This document shows positions 1 through 7,949 of a DNA stretch of 14,851 nucleotides, piece after piece. Numbering within the stretch: position 1 is the first letter of the stretch; each line of letters begins with the position of its first letter. The notes below the pieces were generated by a model, which made no database searches, had not been told where the DNA came from, and worked only from the letters and a program-made list of their open reading frames with translations. Source of the DNA: Proteiniphilum sp. UBA4977 (GTDB taxonomy: Bacteria; Bacteroidota; Bacteroidia; Bacteroidales; Dysgonomonadaceae). The position numbers and the translations under genes are program-made. The stretch is taken from contig DGZP01000062.1 in NCBI GenBank assembly GCA_002398565.1, positions 49,501 through 64,351 on the forward strand, given 5' to 3'.

Positions 1-192
1 ATGAAACGAGCATGAATTACGAAGTAATCGACTTTGTCAAAATCATTATCATACAAGATCATGACGAATGCGAGTTCCATATGACACCTTTGAATTACTT
101 GCGTTAAGTCAAATGAGCAAAGCCGAACTTGTTGGTACTTTGCCATGGCGAGCAAATATCCAACTTTAGTGAAAATAAATAATTTTAGTCAT
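1..192 (+). repeat. Start-codon-proximal repeat, copy A (longest copy)
   Basis: This stretch precedes the PL15-like gene and is related to 6163-6251 (B), 13340-13423 (D) and 13424-13535 (C). It begins with ATGAAACGAGCATGA, shared exactly with B and C, and ends against the gene's start codon as AATTTTAGTCAT followed by ATGAAA. Relative to B it carries 24 extra bases near 16-39, containing a small hairpin (16-20 with 24-28, then 30-32 with 36-38), and 79 extra bases between TGAA at 91-94 and TGAA at 170-173; these two differences account exactly for 192 versus 89 bases. It contains several tiny overlapping ORFs: 1-15 (MKRA), 12-107 (31 codons) and 68-169 (33 codons). The true 5' boundary may lie outside the window. 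Its function is unknown; a leader RNA, a translational-coupling device, or a small mobile element are all possible. Confidence 0.85.
68..169 (+). other. Possible 33-codon small ORF inside repeat copy A
   Basis: An ATG at 68 opens a 33-codon frame ending at TAG 167-169, 23 bases before the lyase start codon. Its product begins MRVPYDTFELLALSQMSK, reads like ordinary protein sequence, and is not recognised. The first residues are mirrored in the other copies: MRVQYDTFE in copy B, RVPYT in C and RIPYT in D. Only copy A has the full length, because copy B lacks the 79-base segment that encodes most of it. It could be a leader peptide, a relic of a coding gene from which the repeat derived, or chance. 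No independent evidence for translation is visible. Confidence 0.2.
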
Positions 193-2778
193 ATGAAAGC
201 AAAAACATATTATTTTTTCGTTTTATTGGCATTTGCTATATGCCAACCCGCCCAACCTCAATCGAGCAAAAGGTTAAGCGATGTTACCCTAATGCATGAG
301 ATGCGCGCAACACCTTCGCCATTAAACAATGCGGTGGTATCGGATAAAAATGTCTCGTTTATGTGGCCACTGTCCAATCATAAGTCCTACTACATGGAGA
401 ACAGTCCTGCATGGAAGAAACCCAAAGAAAACGATACGAATTATCGCATCCGGTTTTCGAAAGATCCGTCGTTCAACGACAAGCTGTTCAGTGCAAGCAG
501 TTCCTGGCCATTTTACAACCCGGATAATGAACTTTCTCCAGGAACCTGGTACTGGCAATTCGGATATGTACGTGGCGACACCACGGAGTGGTCCGATATA
601 TTACAATTCAACGTGATGGAAAATCCCGAAAAATTTATCCCTCCCTCCTACAAATCTCTGATGGAAAAATTACCTCGGGAGCATCCACGGGTGTTGGTTT
701 TTGAGAGTGAATGGACTGATTTCATCCAAAAAAGCAGGGAAAAAGAGGAACGCGAATGGTATATTCAAAAGGCAAATGAAATCATAAACACGGAACGTGT
801 CAATCTCGATGAAGCCGTAAACACAAGTTTTATGGAAGAACTGGAGAATGAGGTGAAAAAAAAGGCAATGATCACCCGTGAAAGCCGTAGAATTGTGGAC
901 CGTGAGGAACAAAATATCGATGTATTGACAAGGGCATACCTCTTAACGAAAAAAAGAGCTTACCTGGATGACGCCATGAAGCGGATTGAAGAGATGGTAT
1001 CCTGGAAAAACAGTCCACACCTGGTGGGAGACTTTAATCAGGCAACCCTTTTGTCCGTAACATCGCTGGCGTATGATTCTTTTTACCAAATGTTAACGGA
1101 AAAACAGAAAAAGATGCTCCTGCATGAAATAAAAGAAAACGGAAGCGACATATTCAGCGATTTCGCCAATCGGCTGGAAAACCATATCGCAGACAACCAC
1201 AATTGGCAAATGAACTTCCGCATATTCACCATGGCGGCTTTTGCCGTGTATGGAGAAATACCGGAAGCAGGCCTGTGGACCGAATACGCATACAACTTAT
1301 GGCTGGCTCGTTTTCCGGGATTAAATAAGGATGGCGCCTGGCATAATGGCGATTCCTACTTCCACACAAACATACGCACACTGGTAGAAGTTCCCTATTT
1401 TTACACCAAAGTAACCGGCTACGATTTCTTCAGAGACCCCTGGTATAAAGGTTCTGCCATGTATGTGATCTTCCAGCAACCCCCCTTTTCAAAATCAGGC
1501 GGTAATGGCAGCTCCCACCAAAATGTGACCACCCCCAGAGGTACCCGGGTGGCCTATGCAGATGCCCTTGCACGACTGACCAACAACTCGTTTTTATCTG
1601 ATTACGTAGAAGTAATATCGGAGTCGGAGCCGGATATCATGAAACAAAGCTTCGGATCAAAACCGGGCGACTTGTCGTGGTTTCGAATCCATTGCAACAC
1701 CCCTTTGCCAAAAGGAGATAAACTGGCCGGTTTGCCCTTATCGTATGTTTTTCCACAGACAGGTCTGGCATCCTTCATGTCTGACTGGAAAGATTTGAAC
1801 CGGAACGCCATGTTCACTTTTCGCTCCAGTCCCTATGGCTCTACTTCTCATGCCCTGGCCAATCAAAATGCGTTCAATACCTTTTACGGAGGGAAAGCAT
1901 TATTCTACAGCACCGGACACCATTCAAGCTTTATTGATGCTCACAGCTTCTTTTCCCATCGCAGCACACGTGCACACAACACGATCTTAATTAACGGTAT
2001 GGGCCAAAAAATTGGTACGGAAGGGTATGGATGGATACCGAGATATTACGAAGGTACAAAAATCAGCTATGTAACCGGAGATGCCTCCAATGCCTACGGG
2101 GAAGTCATTTCACCCATATGGAAAGAGCGTGCTGAAAAGTCGGGGCTGAGCCTTTCTCCGGAAAACGGCTGGGACAAAAATCACTTGCTCACTTACCGGC
2201 GCCATATTGTAAAATTGGGAGATGCCGGCCTGGTGTTTATCTATGATGAATTGGAAGCCGATACACTGGTCCATTGGAATTATCTGCTTCATACCATAGA
2301 AAATCCAATGACAATCGTACAAAAGGAACACGCAATTCAGATCCGGGCAACGAACGAAAAAGGGACTTCTGATGCATATTTGTTTTCGAATGACGAACTA
2401 GAGGTGGAGATGACCAATAAATTTTTTACTCCTGCACTCAACTGGCTAAAGGCAAACAATGAAGGATACTTCGAACCTTACAAAAACCACTGGCATTTTG
2501 AAGCTACTACGCCGATGCGAAAGATTTACCGGTTTGCGACAATCATCAGCACACACGATCGAAAAGAACAAGGAATAGTGCCTGAACGTATTTCCGATAC
2601 CGAGATACGGGCCGGAAACTGGTCCATCACTTTCAACTTGTCGCCAAGAGGAAAAGCATCGTTTTCTATTGATAACAGAACAGACGATATAAAACTCATC
2701 TATGATGACATAACAACCATTCAGGAAAACGGAATCACCACAATCCTAAAGGATGAACTCCCGGAACTTGAGATATAG
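193..2778 (+). CDS. Heparin/heparan sulfate lyase-like protein, PL15-type (DUF4962 + heparinase II/III fold)
   Basis: The product is an 861-residue secreted polysaccharide lyase that should cleave uronic-acid-containing chains by beta-elimination. A signal peptide (MKAKTYYFFVLLAFAIC) is followed by a DUF4962-type N-terminal region (about 30-175), then an all-alpha toroid opening with HPRVLV near 164, and a C-terminal heparinase II/III-like beta domain. Likely catalytic residues, by analogy with PL15 lyases, are N335-H336 in DNHNW, Y389 in NGDSYF and H553 in STSHAL; H595 in AHNTI is also typical of the fold. The length fits PL15 enzymes of Bacteroides heparin PULs (about 860-870 residues), where the family member is exolytic, but PL15 also includes oligoalginate lyases, so substrate is inferred from the neighbouring PL12 and GH88 genes. 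I chose the ATG at 193 over the in-frame ATG at 145 because it starts a clean signal peptide and matches the repeat boundary. FAIC is a poor lipobox, so a soluble periplasmic enzyme is more likely than a lipoprotein. Confidence 0.85.
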   Translation: MKAKTYYFFVLLAFAICQPAQPQSSKRLSDVTLMHEMRATPSPLNNAVVSDKNVSFMWPLSNHKSYYMENSPAWKKPKENDTNYRIRFSKDPSFNDKLFSASSSWPFYNPDNELSPGTWYWQFGYVRGDTTEWSDILQFNVMENPEKFIPPSYKSLMEKLPREHPRVLVFESEWTDFIQKSREKEEREWYIQKANEIINTERVNLDEAVNTSFMEELENEVKKKAMITRESRRIVDREEQNIDVLTRAYLLTKKRAYLDDAMKRIEEMVSWKNSPHLVGDFNQATLLSVTSLAYDSFYQMLTEKQKKMLLHEIKENGSDIFSDFANRLENHIADNHNWQMNFRIFTMAAFAVYGEIPEAGLWTEYAYNLWLARFPGLNKDGAWHNGDSYFHTNIRTLVEVPYFYTKVTGYDFFRDPWYKGSAMYVIFQQPPFSKSGGNGSSHQNVTTPRGTRVAYADALARLTNNSFLSDYVEVISESEPDIMKQSFGSKPGDLSWFRIHCNTPLPKGDKLAGLPLSYVFPQTGLASFMSDWKDLNRNAMFTFRSSPYGSTSHALANQNAFNTFYGGKALFYSTGHHSSFIDAHSFFSHRSTRAHNTILINGMGQKIGTEGYGWIPRYYEGTKISYVTGDASNAYGEVISPIWKERAEKSGLSLSPENGWDKNHLLTYRRHIVKLGDAGLVFIYDELEADTLVHWNYLLHTIENPMTIVQKEHAIQIRATNEKGTSDAYLFSNDELEVEMTNKFFTPALNWLKANNEGYFEPYKNHWHFEATTPMRKIYRFATIISTHDRKEQGIVPERISDTEIRAGNWSITFNLSPRGKASFSIDNRTDDIKLIYDDITTIQENGITTILKDELPELEI

Positions 2779-2972
2779 ACCAATCAAAAGCCTGCAAACC
2801 AGGAGATTAAAAACTTAAAGTCCTTTTTTTTGAACAATATTTAAACAAATACACACAAATTTGAAAGTATTAAAAAAGTATTTTAACATGCGTTTACGTT
2901 ATCTGACGTACTTTTGCTTCCATCATGAATTTTTTAATGAAAAACAAACATTGAATTAAACTGTGAATAATT
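2779..2972 (+). promoter_or_regulatory. Intergenic region upstream of susC with probable promoter and 5' leader
   Basis: This 194-base gap separates the PL15-like gene from susC. The sequence TACTTTTG at 2909-2916 matches the Bacteroidota -7 consensus TAnnTTTG perfectly; no convincing TTTG -33 box sits at the usual distance upstream, as is common for activator-dependent promoters. A five-base inverted repeat, TACGT (2895-2899) and ACGTA (2906-2910), overlaps the -7 box. The expected transcript start is around 2921-2924, giving a leader of about 50 bases, with a nine-codon ORF at 2925-2954. The first part of the gap (2779-2860) holds only a weak hairpin followed by T8 and AT-rich sequence. By analogy with other PULs, the HTCS encoded downstream is the likely activator. 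Confidence 0.55.
2794..2831 (+). terminator. Weak candidate terminator after the PL15-like gene
   Basis: After the lyase stop codon, AGGA and TCCT can pair around an AT-rich loop and are followed directly by a run of eight T residues ending at 2831. A competing CCTG/CAGG four-base stem lies just upstream. The stems are short, so this is only a possible intrinsic terminator. The separate promoter-like box further on is consistent with transcription restarting for susC. Confidence 0.25.
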
Positions 2973-5900
2973 ATGAGAAATTACTTGAAAGTTTTTTTGT
3001 TTTTTTTAATTTTTACCGGAACGGCTTACGGCCAATCACACGTGGTGACCGGTAAAATTATCGATGAACAAGGCTACGAGGCTATCGGGGCGACAGTTCT
3101 GATAAAAGGAACCTCAACCGGAGTAGTCACGGATATTAATGGCGTTTATCAAATTAATATCCCTAATCCCAACACAGACATACTGGTGTTTTCTTACATC
3201 GGAATGAAAACCCAGGAAATAGCTGTGAACGGACAAAAAAATATCAATGTCACATTTGAATCCAGCTCAGTGATGCTCGATGAAGTCGTGTCCATTGGCT
3301 ATGGGACGAGCAGAAGAGGAGATCTGACGGGTTCCGTTACTTCCGTGAAAAGTACGGAACTAATAAAAGTCCCGACTGCTGACGTAACCCAGAGTTTAGC
3401 GGGAAGAATGGCCGGTGTACAAGTACTGCAAAACGAAGGCGCCCCGGGATCCTCTATTTCGATACGGGTACGCGGAGGAATTTCTATCACGCAAAGCAAT
3501 GAGCCGCTTTATATCATCGACGGCTTCCCCAGTGAGGATGGGATGGCCACCCTGGATCCCTCCGAAATAGAATCAATTGATATTCTGAAAGATGCGTCTG
3601 CCACCGCAATCTATGGAGCACGCGGTGCGAACGGCGTTGTATTGATCACAACCAAGAGCGGCTTAAAAGACGGACAGAAACTAACCATCTCGTTTGATAC
3701 GTATGTCGGATTTAAAAATGTTTCTAACAGCCTGCCGGTACTCTCTACCGAAGAATTTGCATTGCTGGATTACGAAAGGAGATACGGCGCAAACAGGGAT
3801 ACAGGCATCGAGAATTTCGAAAAACTGTACGGTCCCTTCAGCGACATTCGTACAAACTACGGTAACCGCGGGGGTATCGACTGGCAAAAGGAAACATTGG
3901 GAAGAACCGCCTATACCCAAAATTACCGTATCGGGTTAAACGGAGGTACAAAGGAGATGCAATATAATCTTTCCTACCTGTTTTTTAAAGATCAGGGAGC
4001 AATGGTTTATAGCGGAAATGACAAAAATAATATCCTGCTGAATATCAACCACAAACCCAACGATAAGTTTTCAATCTCCGGAAGAGTCAACTATGACCAG
4101 ATAAAAGTATACGGAATGGGTACATCCGAAAACGGAGACCGTTTCAATAAAATGCAGCACATTCTTCAATACAGGCCGACAGTAGGCATTAACGGTACGG
4201 ACGACCTCCTTCTCGGCGACGAAGACCCGCTGTTAATGGATGATAGCGGTAATGTGATGCAGAATCCTTTGATTTCGGCAGAAGAGGAGACAAACAACAA
4301 GGAATACAGGACCATACAGGCAAGCGAAAGTTTCACCTATAAATTTCTTAAAAACTGGTCTTTCAGAAACAGCTCCGGAATTCGTTACCAGACACGCCGG
4401 GATGAAGTATTCTTCGGTGATCGCTCAATCATCGCCAAAAGATCCAGTATTAACGGATCAATCACCAACAGGGAGACAGGTAGCTTCCAGACATCAAACG
4501 TGATAAACTACAACACCAAAAGTAAAGGAAACCGCTACGAAGTGATGCTGGGCCAGGAATACGTGGAACGATGGGATCGATACTTCAAGGCAAGCGCAAG
4601 CAACTTCCCGAATGACGACATAGGATTGAACGATTTGTCGCTGGGTGCCACACCGGGTATTCCCCAATCTTATGCGGACTACGACGACAAGTTGCTTTCC
4701 TTCTTTACCCGATTTAATTTTAATCATAAAGACAAATACTTGTTGACCGCTTCCATGCGTATGGACGGGTCATCCAAATTCGGCGAGATGAAGAAATGGG
4801 GATTTTTCCCTGCAGTCTCGGGTGCATGGCGTATGTCGGAAGAAGAGTTTATCAAGAACCTCAATCTGTTTTCTGACCTTAAATTACGGTTAGGATATGG
4901 TATGGCTGGGAACAACAGGATACCAAGCTATGGCTCACTTCCCATATTGGGTTCTGTCACGTATCCCCAGGGAAACAACATCACACCGGGTTATGCTTCC
5001 ACGCAGATCCCCAATCCCTATTTGATGTGGGAATCCAACAAAACATTCAATGCCGGATTCGATATCGGCCTTTTTGATCAACGACTTACCATTACCCCCG
5101 AATTCTATATCAACAGAAGTTCCAATTTGTTGCTCAACTCAAGACTTCCGAAATCTTCCGGATATACCAACATGATCAGGAATATCGGAGAAACGGAAAA
5201 CAGAGGAGTTGACCTGACTATCAACACAGTGAATATCGACCGGAAAGATTTCAGCTGGACATCCAACTTCAATATTTCTCACAATCAGAATAACATCAAA
5301 GCTTTATCTGGAGAAAACTTTTTCCTGGAAGAAGCCAACTTTGGATATACACAAAAGACTCACCTTATACAGGTAGGTGAACCGCTGGGATTATTCTATG
5401 GATTTGTGACCGAGGGGGTCTACGGAGTAGAGGATTTCGATTATGATGCTGCAACCAATGCTTACACATTAAAGGAAGGCATCGCCTATTCCGGGAACCG
5501 GAGCAATGTCAAGCCGGGTATGTGGAAATTCAAAAACATCGACGACTCCAACGATGTCATTGACGAGAACGACAAAACGATCATCGGAAAAGCTAATCCG
5601 GTATTTTACGGGGGACTAAACAATACATTCACCTATAAAAACCTGGATTTAAGCATCTTCTTCTCATTCAACTATGGTAATGACATTTTCAATGCAACCA
5701 AGCTGACAAACACGTTAGCCGGAAGAACCAATAAGAACGTACTGGATGTGGTAAACAGCGCAAATCGGTGGATGACCGTCAATCAGTCCGGAGAAATCGT
5801 GAACGATCCGTCGGAACTGGCCGCGCTCAACAGTGGGAAAAAAATTGCCGCCTGGTACGATCTGGAAGAAGGAGATAAGTACATTCATTCATGGGCTGTT

Positions 5901-6149
5901 GAAGACGGATCATACATCCGGCTGAGCAACGTATCGCTGGGATACACACTCCCCAAACAGATAACAAACAAGCTGTCCGTAAGAAATCTCAGATTCTATG
6001 TCACCGGAAACAACCTATTCGTATGGACCAAGTATAGCGGATACGATCCGGAAGTATCTACCAGAGGAAACGGACTAACCCCGGGAGTTGATTTCGGTGC
6101 CTATCCGAGAAGCCGTACCGTTGTTCTTGGAATTAATTTAACACTCTAA
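2973..6149 (+). CDS. SusC/RagA-family TonB-dependent outer-membrane transporter
   Basis: This 1058-residue protein is the outer-membrane channel that, with its SusD partner, imports oligosaccharides into the periplasm using TonB energy. A signal peptide (MRNYLKVFLFFLIFTGTAYG) is followed by a carboxypeptidase-regulatory-like domain (about 24-98: VTGKIIDEQGY... TDINGVYQI), a TonB-box-like segment MLDEVVSIGYG at 101-111, the plug domain (about 112-230, with SIRVRGG and YGARGANGVVLITTKSG) and a 22-stranded-type barrel to the C-terminus, which ends in SRTVVLGINLTL. The length is typical of SusC proteins. It is the first gene of the susCD pair and has its own promoter-like box upstream; susD follows after 102 bases that contain repeat copy B. 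Substrate is inferred as heparan sulfate-type oligosaccharides from the lyases nearby; the transporter sequence itself does not reveal it. Confidence 0.95.
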   Translation: MRNYLKVFLFFLIFTGTAYGQSHVVTGKIIDEQGYEAIGATVLIKGTSTGVVTDINGVYQINIPNPNTDILVFSYIGMKTQEIAVNGQKNINVTFESSSVMLDEVVSIGYGTSRRGDLTGSVTSVKSTELIKVPTADVTQSLAGRMAGVQVLQNEGAPGSSISIRVRGGISITQSNEPLYIIDGFPSEDGMATLDPSEIESIDILKDASATAIYGARGANGVVLITTKSGLKDGQKLTISFDTYVGFKNVSNSLPVLSTEEFALLDYERRYGANRDTGIENFEKLYGPFSDIRTNYGNRGGIDWQKETLGRTAYTQNYRIGLNGGTKEMQYNLSYLFFKDQGAMVYSGNDKNNILLNINHKPNDKFSISGRVNYDQIKVYGMGTSENGDRFNKMQHILQYRPTVGINGTDDLLLGDEDPLLMDDSGNVMQNPLISAEEETNNKEYRTIQASESFTYKFLKNWSFRNSSGIRYQTRRDEVFFGDRSIIAKRSSINGSITNRETGSFQTSNVINYNTKSKGNRYEVMLGQEYVERWDRYFKASASNFPNDDIGLNDLSLGATPGIPQSYADYDDKLLSFFTRFNFNHKDKYLLTASMRMDGSSKFGEMKKWGFFPAVSGAWRMSEEEFIKNLNLFSDLKLRLGYGMAGNNRIPSYGSLPILGSVTYPQGNNITPGYASTQIPNPYLMWESNKTFNAGFDIGLFDQRLTITPEFYINRSSNLLLNSRLPKSSGYTNMIRNIGETENRGVDLTINTVNIDRKDFSWTSNFNISHNQNNIKALSGENFFLEEANFGYTQKTHLIQVGEPLGLFYGFVTEGVYGVEDFDYDAATNAYTLKEGIAYSGNRSNVKPGMWKFKNIDDSNDVIDENDKTIIGKANPVFYGGLNNTFTYKNLDLSIFFSFNYGNDIFNATKLTNTLAGRTNKNVLDVVNSANRWMTVNQSGEIVNDPSELAALNSGKKIAAWYDLEEGDKYIHSWAVEDGSYIRLSNVSLGYTLPKQITNKLSVRNLRFYVTGNNLFVWTKYSGYDPEVSTRGNGLTPGVDFGAYPRSRTVVLGINLTL

Positions 6150-6162
6150 CGAAAATTACAAA

Positions 6163-6251
6163 ATGAAACGAGCATGAGAATCATTCTTACCCAAGAACAT
6201 GACTAATGCGAGTTCAATATGACACCTTTGAAAATAAATAATTTTAGTCGT
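6163..6251 (+). repeat. Start-codon-proximal repeat, copy B (between susC and susD)
   Basis: This 89-base copy begins 13 bases after the susC stop codon with ATGAAACGAGCATGA and ends with AATTTTAGTCGT directly before the susD start codon ATGAAA. Apart from a 24-base and a 79-base segment that are missing, it follows copy A with few substitutions. It contains three tiny ORFs in a chain: MKRA (6163-6177), MRIILTQEHD (6174-6206, whose ATG overlaps the previous stop) and MRVQYDTFENK (6206-6241, whose ATG overlaps the previous stop as TAATG). Such overlaps could pass ribosomes from susC toward susD, but this is inference. The bases before it (GAAAATTACAAA then ATG) look like an ordinary Bacteroidota translation start, suggesting the element was inserted at the former susD start. 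Confidence 0.85.
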
Positions 6252-7934
6252 ATGAAAACAAATCACTATATTTTATTATTGATAGCATTGTTTGTATATA
6301 GCTCCTGCAGCGATGCTCTTATAGAAGAACCTTCTTCTTATTATAAGAAAGAGAATTTCTTTATCTCCCCGGCCAACGCGGAAATGTCCATCATAGGCAT
6401 TTACGACGTGTTTGCCAAGCTGCAGCACTATGGCCAGTTTGAGATGGCCATGCCCAGTTCCGACGATACTTACTACATCCAGGGAACAGGAACAGACAAT
6501 ACCCGCAGGGATATTTCACATTATACACTTACCTCCACCAATCAATGGATTGAGCAAATATGGAATTATAAGTACCAGGGACTTGACCGCGCCAATTTTG
6601 CTATTTCCGGAATTGAATCGATGGATGCGTACTTGTCGGATACACCCGACCAGAAATTGACACAACTGGTAGCCGAAGCAAAATTTCTCCGTGCCTTCCT
6701 CGCTTTCGACCTGGTAAAATACTGGGGAGACGTGCCGTTTAAAACGACATATTCCGGTGATTATGAAAGTGCATATGGAGCAAGAGTAAACAGAGAGATC
6801 ATATATGACCAGATCATCGACGATTTGAACTTTGCCAAAGAAAACCTCCCATGGGCCGATCTAAACACTTCACCGGAAAGAGCAACCCAGGGTGCCGCCC
6901 GTGGATTATTAATGCGCGTTTTGCTGCAAAGAGCCGGTTACAGTCTCCAGATGGACGGGGTATCTACCCGGCCGGACGAAGCCAAGCGACAGGAGTATTT
7001 TAATGCTGTCATCGACGAGTGGGAAGCATTCCAACAGAACGGATACCACGACTTTTTCAATGGAGGTTATCTTGAACTGTTCAAGGGTTTCTCGGCCGGC
7101 ATCATAAATTCCAGGGAAAGCCTGTTTGAGATCTCTTTCTACAGTGCAGACGGATCCAACGAAGACTCTGGCAACTGGGGCACCTATAACGGGCCTCTGG
7201 TAGCAGCGCCCAATGTTTCCTCCTCTGAAACACTGAATTATATGGGAAGAGCCAATGCCTTCTTCAGAGCAGTTCCGGAATGGAAGGGTTTTTTCGAAAA
7301 CTCCGATATCCGTCGTGATGTAATGGTATGCACCTATCAATATAAATGGGACAACAAAACCTCATCCCATGTAAAAACAGAAAATAAAAACAAAAGAGAC
7401 TGGTATCCCGGAAAATGGCGACGCGAATGGATGCCCTTAGGCTACAAGGATCCCAACAATACAGACGTAAATTATTGTCCCCTGCGATATGCTGATGTGG
7501 TCTTGATGGCAGCAGAAGCTTATAACGAGGTAAACCAGACACAAACTGCCTGGACTCTTCTGAATAGTGTGCGTAGCAGAGCGGGTGCCACGGAAATAAC
7601 ATCTGCCAATTATGAAGATTTATTGAAAGCGCCCAGAGTGTATGATCTCCCATTTTTAGATGACACCACGGAGGCAGGTAAATTTCGCACAGCCCTCTAC
7701 TGGGAAAGAGGCTTTGAACTCGCATTCGAAGGACAGAGAAAGTTCGACTTAATAAGATGGGGCTTTTTAAAGGAAGCATTGGTTTTGTTCAATGAAAAAA
7801 CGGATGGTAACGTAAAAGATCGTTATCCGGCAGGAAATAATTTCATCAAAGGAAAACATGAGCTATTTCCTATCCCGCTGGACGAAATACAGGTAAACTC
7901 AAAACTGGAGGGGAAAAATAACCCTCAATATTAA
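6252..7934 (+). CDS. SusD/RagB-family surface glycan-binding lipoprotein
   Basis: The product is a 560-residue outer-membrane lipoprotein that caps the SusC barrel and binds the oligosaccharide being imported. The signal peptide MKTNHYILLLIALFVYSSC ends in a lipobox with C19 as the lipidated residue, followed by SDALIEE, an acidic stretch compatible with export to the cell surface. The SusD-like N-terminal helical region includes EAKFLRAFLAFDLVKYWGDVP (142-162), and the RagB/SusD C-terminal region includes ERGFELAFEGQRKFDLIRWG and ends with LFPIPLDEIQ and a terminal NNPQY, both hallmarks of the family. I chose the ATG at 6252; an in-frame ATG at 6219 would add MTPLKINNFSR, which comes from the repeat and is unlikely to belong to the signal peptide. 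A strong terminator follows at 7950-7986, closing the susCD transcript. Confidence 0.95.
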   Translation: MKTNHYILLLIALFVYSSCSDALIEEPSSYYKKENFFISPANAEMSIIGIYDVFAKLQHYGQFEMAMPSSDDTYYIQGTGTDNTRRDISHYTLTSTNQWIEQIWNYKYQGLDRANFAISGIESMDAYLSDTPDQKLTQLVAEAKFLRAFLAFDLVKYWGDVPFKTTYSGDYESAYGARVNREIIYDQIIDDLNFAKENLPWADLNTSPERATQGAARGLLMRVLLQRAGYSLQMDGVSTRPDEAKRQEYFNAVIDEWEAFQQNGYHDFFNGGYLELFKGFSAGIINSRESLFEISFYSADGSNEDSGNWGTYNGPLVAAPNVSSSETLNYMGRANAFFRAVPEWKGFFENSDIRRDVMVCTYQYKWDNKTSSHVKTENKNKRDWYPGKWRREWMPLGYKDPNNTDVNYCPLRYADVVLMAAEAYNEVNQTQTAWTLLNSVRSRAGATEITSANYEDLLKAPRVYDLPFLDDTTEAGKFRTALYWERGFELAFEGQRKFDLIRWGFLKEALVLFNEKTDGNVKDRYPAGNNFIKGKHELFPIPLDEIQVNSKLEGKNNPQY

Positions 7935-7949
7935 CACCAGCACCAACAG

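Noticed and set aside
145..192. Upstream in-frame ATG for the PL15-like lyase
   Set aside because: The added 16 residues are encoded by the repeat and precede a complete signal peptide that starts at 193.
1..192. CRISPR array or insertion-sequence end as an explanation of the repeats
   Set aside because: The copies are dispersed, of different lengths, without regular spacers, and have no terminal inverted repeats or adjacent transposase or cas gene in the window.
6909..7340. 143-codon open frame on the minus strand
   Set aside because: It is antisense to susD and has no recognisable features or start context.
7264..7779. 171-codon open frame on the minus strand
   Set aside because: It is antisense to the conserved C-terminal half of susD and reads as a shadow of that coding sequence.
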